A stretch of DNA of 64,000 nt from Choristoneura fumiferana (taxonomy: Eukaryota; Arthropoda; Insecta; Lepidoptera; Tortricidae): assembly GCF_025370935.1 (NCBI RefSeq), contig NC_133472.1:41289018-41353017 (forward strand). Reading direction: 5' to 3'. Below the pieces are notes generated by a model. That model saw nothing but the letters and a program-made list of their open reading frames with translations. It was not told the origin of the DNA and did not search any database. The position numbers and the translations under genes are program-made. This document shows, piece after piece, positions 55,941-64,000 of the stretch (its first letter is position 1; each line of letters starts with the position of its first letter).

Positions 55941-58063
55941 GTAAAGTTGGTTGATTATACTTGTTGATTAGATGTTAGTAAGTATTAACAAAGTGGAAGG
56001 CACAAAGGCCCAAGAGGCACATTACATTAATTACAGCATGAAATTTATTACTTTTGTAACTCGTTACACATCCCCACTCCCGCTGGCAATTGGTCAAAAT
56101 GCTGTATACCTACTCGCCACAAAGCTAATGTAACATTCCATTATGAAAATCGTTTACGTAGCGTAGATTATAATTGTTATCTAGGTACTTAAATAGGTTC
56201 ACTGTCACTGTTTGCCCGAATGTTAAACGCCAGCCATATATCAATTTCCATTATTTTTATTTGTCATAAAGTAATTTATTTCTTTAACAGAATTTTCTTC
56301 AGAATTGCTTTTAAGTAATCAGTGTTTTCAATCTGGTGGAACGCGACCCCCCGGGGGATCGCGGATGCCCCTTAAGGGGGTCGCAATATCTTTATAATAC
56401 TCTCACTGCTATTGTGTTATGAACTGTACCTAAGTGGAGGTAAGTAGGGGGTCGACAAATATTTTTCAAAACCAAGGAGGGGCGCGTCCGGAAAAAGTTT
56501 AAAAAACATGCGTTGTTTAAGATGATATTTCAAAAAAAATCTTGAAAATAACAAGGTTCTGTACATTTTATGGAAAACATTGGTTTGACAAGATAAATTA
56601 TAACAAATGGAATTATGGTCAGCGAAACGATTCCCTAAAGTTAGAAATACACAGACGGCGTGGTATTCTGTGTGGCGTCTTTCCTGTTAGCTCGAATGTT
56701 ACAACCGGTACCGCCTCCGCCTCCGACGTCAGTGTGCTTATAGCTTAAAAATAAAAATAGATTGTGCGCGGTGTGCATGTGTGTGTGTTTGTGTGTTTTT
56801 GTTACCTTTCCACGCCAAGATGGCGTGAGTGATTATTATGCACCGAATGCACATTCTGGGATCTGGCATAATTATTTTCTGGTACCTAATTCACATGTGC
56901 AAAATGCTGAAAAAAATAATTCGGCACATCATAGTCACTAGCCGAAAGGCGTCCACTGCTAAACAAAAGCCCCCCCCCCCCTTCGAAACGCAACAATGAA
57001 CGACAACTCGCCACTTGCGTCCACTTGCGTGCAACTCTCACGATGTCGTCCGAGTTCCGGTGAGGTGGTTATTATAACTGCGTGATCTCGTACTATCTGT
57101 CACGCATAGCAAACTGGGTTGAGGGATCGGCTCCCAATCCGAGTTGGCGTTTTGGCAGCCAATCAACGGAATATTATTCGTCGCTGAACATGTTTTTTTT
57201 GGCCTCCAATGGAATTCTGGATATATAACGTGTTTTTTTTCTTCAACAGGTTATGGTCAATAGTTATTTGTGCAACAAGAGGGCAAAGTTGTTTTTGGTG
57301 CGAGTGTTGATAATCCGAGTAAGCGAAGGATTCTATATTGAATCACGAGCGTTAGCGTGATTCTAGGTTAGAATCCTAGAGCAGCAAGGGATGAAATACA
57401 CGAGATGCAAAAAAACTTTGGTCTCGTGTGACACATACAATTTTTCACCTCAGCAGCGAGAACTCATCTAATGAACCGCATATACCTAAAAACTCATATA
57501 ACCTACCTGTTTATTTTTTTAAATTTAATCCGATTATTAAGAATCAAATATATCATTTACATTTTGGAAATATTTCGTTGTCATGTAATTTATTAGGTAT
57601 CGGTATATTTTTAAAATCAATTATTGTATTCTATTCGTTTTAAAGTGTTCAAATATTTGGAATTCAGTGAGTAGAGTACTCAGCATTTACGCTACTTTGT
57701 CTCACGATGAACAAATGCGATTGCTCACTGATTTCTCATAGTGCCTGTTTTAGATGCTGAGGTGAAAATTAATTTATCTAATAATATAGTAATGGTCTAA
57801 TCTTAGTTTCTTTTTTTATTTCATGGTGAAAGTTGCTACGTTTTTTCGATGGATTGTCTTGTCATGTCATGAACAGATGTATTAGTTCATTTTCTACTGC
57901 CGTCAATTGAACCTTGTATGTGGGTATACTAAAAAATAAATATTTATTATAAGAAGGAATATTTAATATCAAAACTTCGCGATTTAAAACTTAATACTGG
58001 AGCTCTGTGTTTTTACTAAATTACCAAAATTTATTCCAGATCCGTTTAGACATTTTATCCTTA
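55941..58063. other. intergenic with repeat fragments
   Basis: 56340-56395 holds the GC-rich GACCCCCCGGGGGATCGCGG. A non-LTR 3' UTR-like fragment, GGCGTCCACTGCTAAACAAA, lies at about 56950-57070. Repeat copy 2 of the GAAGGATTCT family is at 57262-57440. The second copy of the 53418 segment is at 57556-57775. No gene. Confidence 0.45.
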
Positions 58064-58077
58064 AGGCCCGGGTACAC

Positions 58078-58434
58078 TTAGCGTCCTTCGAGCATCGTCG
58101 TCTAGTAAACGCCCGCGCTGCGCCAACGCAACGTCCACATTGCGGCGCCGCGACGCGAGTGGCGTCTTTCGAACGGCAGCGTCTCAATAACGCCCGCACA
58201 GCGTCGACGCGGCGTCAATGGCGTTTGTCGAACGTCGGCGTCTTGTCAGCGCTCGCCCAACGTCACTGCGACGGACAAAGCGCAACGCAATCCACCGCAT
58301 TTCATCAGCCTCAGTTGAAACATTAGCGCCAAAAACAGTACACGTAGCGTTCTGAGTTCAGTCGCGGCGCCGCAACGTGAGCGTTGCGTTGGTGCTGCGC
58401 GGGCGTTACTGCACAACGACGCTCGAAAGTTCTA
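58078..58434. mobile_element. GC-rich foldback element
   Basis: The left arm TTAGCGTCCTTCGAGCATCG...AACGCCCGCGCTGCGCCAAC...TTGCGGCGCCGCGACG is inverted on the right (CGCGGCGCCGCAACGTGAGC...GCGGGCGTTACTGC...GACGCTCGAAAG). Arms are about 85 bp. CpG-rich in an AT-rich neighbourhood. Confidence 0.6.
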
Positions 58435-59065
58435 AATAACACACACACGCACATACACAGTCATTCGCATTTGTGAACCAGTAGCATCATCAATTGACTA
58501 AAACAATTACTTTGCTCACCCGCGCCCTTATGATAGCTATGTTTATGCAAAATATGCGTGTTCAGTTCATGCAGTTCCTCCACCTCCACACTGTAAGAAC
58601 ACACACATCACACAAACCCAACTATCACCACACCACCACACTACACGTTTCGAACATAATCAGAGCTCATCGTCAAGCTATACTAATTAGGTTAGCAAAG
58701 TAATTGTGTTAGTTCATTAATATGGATCTCCGCAAAATAACGTCTGATGCAATAAATAATTTAAAGGATTGCATCATGTCACAACTTTTCCTCCTCGTAT
58801 CCGGAAAACAAAAATGGGGAAATTAAGTAATTAATTAACTGTAGTACTTAAAGGGATTAGTTTTCTTACATCATGTTGACATTGGGTTATATTATTGTTA
58901 GACAGTTTTATATGTTTACACGGCCTGTATTATTTATTTAAACTATAAACACGAGTGTCCTTAGTGAATAGATGAATTATACAATAGATTAGATATAGTA
59001 TTCGTTTGAAAATAAATGTGCCTGAAAGGTTAGCCGGCGTAAAGCCGTAGTTGCCACGGGCCTGA
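58435..59065. other. intergenic, no gene recognised
   Basis: CA-rich stretch at about 58437-58660; otherwise AT-rich. The short frame at 58494-58703 has no resemblance to a known protein. Confidence 0.4.
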
Positions 59066-59186
59066 AGGGCTACTACGAAACTCGAAGTTCGTGTAGTGCG
59101 GTCCCTCTGACACTTATACTATTTAAAACGAGAGCGACAGGGACTGAACGATACGAACTTCAAGTTTCGAGTTTCGTAGTAGCCCT
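59066..59186. mobile_element. 121-bp foldback MITE
   Basis: AGGGCTACTACGAAACTCGA and its inverse (TCGAGTTTCGTAGTAGCCCT) surround GGTCCCTCTGACACTTATAC. Confidence 0.7.
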
Positions 59187-59745
59187 GCTGGTATGGATTG
59201 GATACCAAATATACCCAATTGAAATTTTTCGCAAATGTGTGCAGATTTCTCAGAAATTTTAACTCGTTCTTAAGTTTAAATATATTATCATACGAGTATA
59301 CTCACTCTCCCTTATTGGTAATATCACAAAACAGAAAGGTACAGAAGTCAATCTCATGTATGTACTTCACTTTTCTTACCTACGCTCGGCGGTCGCTCTA
59401 AGGTTGTCAACTATGGCTTATGCACCAAAAAACTATGTGGTAGTGGCACTCGTATCTAGTTGTTGGGTTTATTATTGAGGACACGTTGAGGATGAAACGG
59501 GAAGAGTGGAAATATTAATTAATAGTAACTTAAATATTTTAATGTTAATGTCATTGTTAATACAAGAAATTTGTCACAGAAAATATCTTGCGACTATTTG
59601 CATATTGGCAAAATGCACGATTATTATATTTTAAAGTGTAATAAATTCGCATTCTCCATTATTGCACAAAATAGTTCACAGACGCGTATCTCAAGCGGAT
59701 GGCACTCGCGCTCGCACTGGTCCCAACCGGTCCGGTGCAAACAGG

Positions 59746-59858
59746 TACAGTCAAGTGCAAAAGTAAGTATCTATTCGTTATTGCGTCGGAATAAGAGTCT
59801 GTGGTAAGTACTTATTTTTGAAACTTTGAATAAGTTCATATTTTTACACTTGACTGTA
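59746..59858. mobile_element. MITE with TACAGTCAAGTGCAAAA termini
   Basis: TACAGTCAAGTGCAAAAGTA and, inverted, TTTTTACACTTGACTGTA. Same family as the outer element at 39600-39845. Confidence 0.65.
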
Positions 59859-60092
59859 CATTATTATTATTACAGACACTGAGAACTACTTCGAACTATC
59901 CCAGTATTGCTGTTTATCTCCCTACTTGATTCAACTACTTTTCAGTTTGACGGGGATCATTATATGTACAGTGAAAAAGTCATTTATATTTTTTTTTATC
60001 AAAAAAATGACATTTGACTTCGTTTTCTGCATAGGTATTTAGGTATAACTAAATTAGCAGATACATTCGAATACTACTACTAAATAATCGCT

Positions 60093-61846
60093 CTACATTT
60101 CAAAAGAATTATTCTGATGACCTTCTAAATCAACTTTCTTCTTCATTAAACAAGGCACTTCAAAAAATTTCGCACTTCTGACTAACATTTCAGCGTCATC
60201 AAATGTTTGTGGTATTTCCTTGCCCGCAGTTTCAGGCAGGCCTAAGATGATCAAGCCACCGAAAGCAGCGATACCACTAACGATCACGAGAGGCAGCCAG
60301 GTGTAGTATATCTCAAGGTATACTATCATGGGAGATATGACCGTCGCCATGTAGCCACATATGTGGACTATAGACATGCCCGTGCCCCTCACTCCTGTAG
60401 GGAACATCTCAGCTCCCCACTGCCAACCGGCGTTGCAGGTCATGTTAATAGCAAATCTAGCTATTACAGCACAAAGCACTGAAGGCACTCCACCACCGAG
60501 GAATGCCGTTAACACACTAAACACACATGAAACAGCAAACGTTGCTACTGACAACCACTTACGGCCGGTCAAATCTAAAACGAAAGAAATTATACAAAGG
60601 GAAGGGAACTCTGTGAAAGATACTACAGAAAATGACACGAAAAAATCAAAATTTAACTGACCGAGACTTCTTATAAGGGCGTCAAACACGATGGTGCAAG
60701 ACATGTACCCTAAACATATGCAGATGAACATTTTCCTGAGCACTGGATTTTTCAGGAGGTCAATGGCGCTTGCATTTGTTTCTTCTTTCTGTTTTGAAAG
60801 GCTTAGTCTAAATTGCTCGATTAGCATTGGCGGCACTTCTTTTTTGTTTACCTGGCCGATCCTTTGCACCTTCTTGATGGCTTCATCAACCCGTCCCACA
60901 GACAGCAGCCACATCGAGCTCTCAGGCATAACAAAAGGCGCGATGACAGCTAACGCCATGGGTATACAAGTCACTAAAGAAAAGAGCTTCCAATTGTCAC
61001 ACGCCAGCGCAATCCATGGCAGCGAGCACACGCCAATTGTGTAAAAGATGCCAAAAGGCAGATTTGCGATCAAAGTCCTGTATCTGGGTGCAACGTACTC
61101 CAAAATAAGTAGGTACGTCATCATCATTGAACCGTCCCATGACATGCCCATGAAAAATCTGCAGACTGCAAATTGGGTGAAGTCTTTCGCGAATATACTG
61201 GCTACACCGCCGATGGCTCCAATGACGTTGGCTGTTGCAGCGCCTGGCAATCTACCGAAGCGGTCAGCGATCCATCCGATGATGAAACCACCGAAGACAG
61301 AGCCAACAAAGAAGATGGATTGCGCGGTGGCTTGATAGCTCTTCTTGTCGCAAACCCACCCCAATTCGCTTGCGATAGTAGAGTACGGTATTTCAGTCTT
61401 GTTGAACTCCAACCATATCTGCAGGGTTCTGTAGTCCAAGAAGGATCTGGTGATGTACGTCCCGAGGACAGCACCTCAGTCCAGTTGGCGATATAAGAGC
61501 TGCACTGCGAATATCCAAATCTTGACTCGGCATCTAACGGTATAGCCAACATCCTCCTATGAGTCTCAGTTAAGTTTTTTAGTTCTGGTACATTGCACCA
61601 ATGATTAGGTGACACTTCAGTTATGAAAAGCTGATCATAGTACGAGAAAACTCCAAATAAATAGAACGGGAACGTGGACAAGAATAGAATCATCTGATAA
61701 AGGCCAAATTCACCAGCTGATAAAATGAGGTCGTCAAAGGATACTTCATCCTTGCCAGTGTCATTGTTGTTCTTGTTTTCTACGTCATAGACGCCATTCC
61801 GTCTGGTTCTCTCCTTGCTTTCGATTTCTAGCATTATGATATTCAC
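60093..61846 (-). CDS. organic cation/carnitine transporter-like protein (SLC22 family), one frameshift
   Basis: A major facilitator of about 584 residues that should move organic cations, carnitine or related solutes across the plasma membrane. From the start MNIIMLEIESKERTRR there is a cytosolic leader, then helix 1 (YQMILFLSTFPFYLFGVF). A large outer loop follows with Cys residues and two N-glycosylation sequons (NLT, NWT). Next come GWVCDK, helix 2 and the MFS motif GWIADRFGR, then PESSMWLLSVGRVDEA at mid-protein, LDLTGRKW, EMFPTGVRGTGM, and GLPETAGKEIPQTFDDAE near the end. These are the family's ordered signatures, and the length is normal. The coding sequence has no introns. The first about 145 codons and the remaining about 439 are in different frames. 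A single base is missing at about 61409-61412 (CRYGW then EFNKTEIPYS). That is a sequencing error, a polymorphism or real inactivation. The Met 12 bases further in (MLEIES) is an alternative start. Confidence 0.88.
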
Positions 61847-62399
61847 CGCTATCTCCTTCTTTATGCCGACATGCCTTCCAGTGTGGTAAGATCTACTATA
61901 AGATAGTTATCTGTAGATGCTTTTATATTAAATACCTACTTCAAATGCGTATAGATAACGTTGTTTGAGTAGTATGTTTGTTATTTAACAAACAAGATCC
62001 TGATGTTTGTTACTGTTTATACCATATTGTTAATTGCCGGCTTAAATTTATCTTGAGGCACTGTATGGCGAAATTTTCTTGCTACGTAAATTTGAGGTTG
62101 TATAAATTGGGAGTTTCACATGACGTCTTAAATTGGGATATAGTAAAGACCATTGGCATAATCATTTGAAGGGCACAAAGTGAAGCCAAAATATTTCATC
62201 CATTGTTAGAACTGGTCTATGAACTTCTGGAAATATTTTCATTGGAAGTTTTTACTGTATAATACCAAAAAAAAACACCCATAATTGCTGTAAAGCTATT
62301 CAAAATAAATACTTAGTCTAAATATGACCATGGAATCCATGATTGTGTATATCCATAAAAAATGTACTAAAATCTCCAATTGTTCCATCGATAGGGAAT
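61847..62399. other. upstream region of the transporter gene
   Basis: AT-rich, without an obvious TATA box or initiator that I would defend. No other gene. Confidence 0.35.
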
Positions 62400-62578
62400 A
62401 TTAGTGCAATTTTCTGCCGTCAGAGTGCAGCACTAGCACAAACCGCAAACAGTTTTTTGAGTATCTAAAATCTCCTAATGCCATAATATCATTTTTTGGA
62501 AATATAGCTCTATCGTTACTGTCGATGTAAATAATCATTGTTATTTTGTTACTAAAAAGTTCGAGTATGTCATGATTA
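62400..62578 (-). repeat. dispersed repeat family I, copy 2
   Basis: Inverse of 20145-20320: TTTCTGCCGTCAGAGTGCAG, AACCGCAAACAGTTTTTTGA, GCTCTATCGTTACTGTCGAT. Confidence 0.55.
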
Positions 62579-62890
62579 TGGCGAAGCCGTGGTGGCCTAG
62601 TGGTTTGACCTATCGCCTCTCAAGCAGAGGGTCGTGGGTTCGAACCCCGGCTCGCACCTCTGAGTTTTTCGAAATTCATGTGCGGAATTACATTTGAAAT
62701 TTACCACGAGCTTTGCGGTGAAGGAAAACATCGTGAGGAAACCTGCACAAACCTGCGAAGCGATTCAATGGTGCGTGCGAAGTTCCCAATCCGCACTGGG
62801 CCCGCGTGGGAACTATGGCCCAAGCCCTCTTGTTCTGAGAGGAGGCCTGTGCCCAGCAGTGGGACGTATATAGGCTGGGATGATGATGAT
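62579..62890 (+). mobile_element. SINE family 1, full-length copy
   Basis: Head TGGTGGCCTAGTGGTTTGAC with B-box GGTTCGAACCCC. The full body and 3' domain (GAGGCCTGTGCCCAGCAGTG) end GGCTGGGATGATGATGAT. This is the best preserved copy in the window. Confidence 0.88.
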
Positions 62891-63330
62891 TATGGTGCCA
62901 ACGGAACCCTATGACTAAGACTCCGCTGTCTGTCTGTCTGTCCGTCTGTTACAAGGCTCTATCTCTTGAGCCGTAATAGGCACTTGAAATTTTCACAGAT
63001 TATGTATTACAGTGGCCGTGACAACAACAAATACTAAAAATAAAATAAAGTTACAAATTAAAGGGAGTCGTCATACAAGAAACGTGTTCCATTCAGCGGT
63101 TTTTAGGGTTCCGTAGCCAAAGGGTGCCAACGGGACCCTATTACTGAGACTCCGCTGTCTGTCTGTCTGTCCGTCTGTCAGAGGGCTCTATCTCTTAAGC
63201 CGTAAAAGTTAGATACTTTAAATTTTCACAGATTATGTATTACTGTGGCCGCTATAACAACAAATTCTAAAAATAAAGTAAAGTTACAAATGAAAGGGGG
63301 TCGTCATACAAGAAACGTGTTGCGTGTGTG
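62891..63330 (+). repeat. tandem duplication, about 228-bp unit, two copies
   Basis: GGTGCCAACGGAACCCTATG (62894) and GGTGCCAACGGGACCCTATT (63123) each begin CTCCGCTGTCTGTCTGTCTG, then TTTTCACAGATTATGTATTA and GTCGTCATACAAGAAACGTG. The unit belongs to the GGGTTCCGT-type repeats. Confidence 0.75.
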
Positions 63331-63354
63331 TTGTAACTTTGCTAAGGCGACCGA

Positions 63355-63405
63355 GTTTGCGATTTTAGTGATGTTTTAAGTTTGCGATTTTAGTGATGTT
63401 TTATA
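63355..63405 (+). repeat. 24-bp tandem duplication
   Basis: TTTGCGATTTTAGTGATGTT occurs twice in a row (63356 and 63380). Confidence 0.7.
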
Positions 63406-63574
63406 AAAGCTTCGATAATATAATATAATGACTGTCTGATTGTGTGGTTTATTCGTTTTTGTGCAAAATTAATAAAGCAATTTATGAACCACAAACCTCA
63501 ATGAAGCCAACTTTAATAAAGCGCCCGCCAAATCCACACCGTATAATCACTGTACTATACTATATATACTATAC

Positions 63575-63712
63575 ATATATCACGGGACAATTCACAACAA
63601 TTGACCTAGTCCCAAAGTAAGCTTAGCAAAGCTTGTGTTATGGGTACTAAGCAACGGATAAATATAATTATATACATAGATACATAATTAAATACATATT
63701 TTTACCTATTGT
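63575..63712 (-). mobile_element. SINE family 3, 5'-truncated copy
   Basis: ATATCACGGGACAATTCACA, ATTGACCTAGTCCCAAAGTA, AAGCTTGTGTTATGGGTACT, the inverse of the 18102-18354 3' half. The tRNA-like head is missing. Confidence 0.75.
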
Positions 63713-64000
63713 TTGTACACTAAAAAAATCACACTAAGTATTTAACACTATTTACAAGGTTTATAATACAGTTTGAAATTTATTCACTCTATAGACTATA
63801 GGTTGAGATTGTCGAGTTTCTTATTATTTAATTACACAACATACGAAGTCCACTGAATTTCCCGCGAATGTACCAAACTGACAGTTATTTTTTTAATCTG
63901 CTGCGACGCATGGCAAGAGTCTGAAGCGCTATTCAGCCTCCGACAGGGCGACAGCCAAAGAGGATGAGAATTTAAAATTGATTTTTATTCAAAATACTTG
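63713..64000. other. window end, nothing recognised
   Basis: AT-rich; no supported feature. Confidence 0.4.

Noticed and set aside
60361..61496. plus-strand frames opposite the transporter
   Set aside because: Antisense shadows of the SLC22-like coding sequence.
1..64000. CRISPR arrays, operons, phage or integron features
   Set aside because: Looked for and not seen; the sequence is eukaryotic and its repeats are transposon-derived.

Overview
The window looks like nuclear DNA of a moth or butterfly. It is AT-rich and intron-rich. It is crowded with short dispersed elements of kinds I associate with Lepidoptera: tRNA-derived SINEs ending in (GAT)n, a LINE tail of TTTGAC repeats, elements ending ...GCAAAAGCTAG that resemble Helitrons, and many small inverted-repeat elements (MITEs). 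These family names come from memory and were not checked by a search. There is no bacterial-type gene organisation, no CRISPR array and no free-standing tRNA or rRNA gene.

Two host protein genes can be supported. The main one is an otoferlin-type ferlin on the + strand. I assembled 26 exons by hand between 9602 and 45066. All but one of the junctions use AG/GT sites with matching phase, and the pieces line up in order with the C-terminal two thirds of vertebrate otoferlin: Fer region, C2D, the middle C2-like module, C2E, C2F and a C-terminal membrane anchor. The N-terminal C2 domains are not here and should lie upstream of base 1. The break in the model is at exon 15 (30887-30937), which runs into a stop without a usable donor and is followed by AATAAA. 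It may be an alternative short 3' end or a disabled exon.

The second gene is an uninterrupted organic cation/carnitine transporter-like gene (SLC22 family, major facilitator) on the - strand at 60093-61846. It is full length except for a single-base frameshift near 61409.

Layout: 1-9600 is mobile-element territory. It holds a hAT-like element, a composite element with a repeated CTCCTATCT motif interrupted by a non-LTR reverse transcriptase copy, and one small possible secreted-peptide ORF. From 9600 to 45070 the ferlin exons sit in introns filled with elements; the largest intron is 6.7 kb, between exons 6 and 7. From 45070 to 60000 there are no convincing host genes. That stretch has nested inverted-repeat elements, a 330-bp duplication, a 497-base assembly gap (49740-50236) and a THAP-domain transposon remnant. 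From 60000 to 61850 is the transporter. From 61850 to 64000 are SINEs and a tandem repeat.

The ferlin would act in calcium-regulated membrane fusion or trafficking and the transporter in solute uptake. Nothing in the sequence suggests that they work together; they are simply neighbours.
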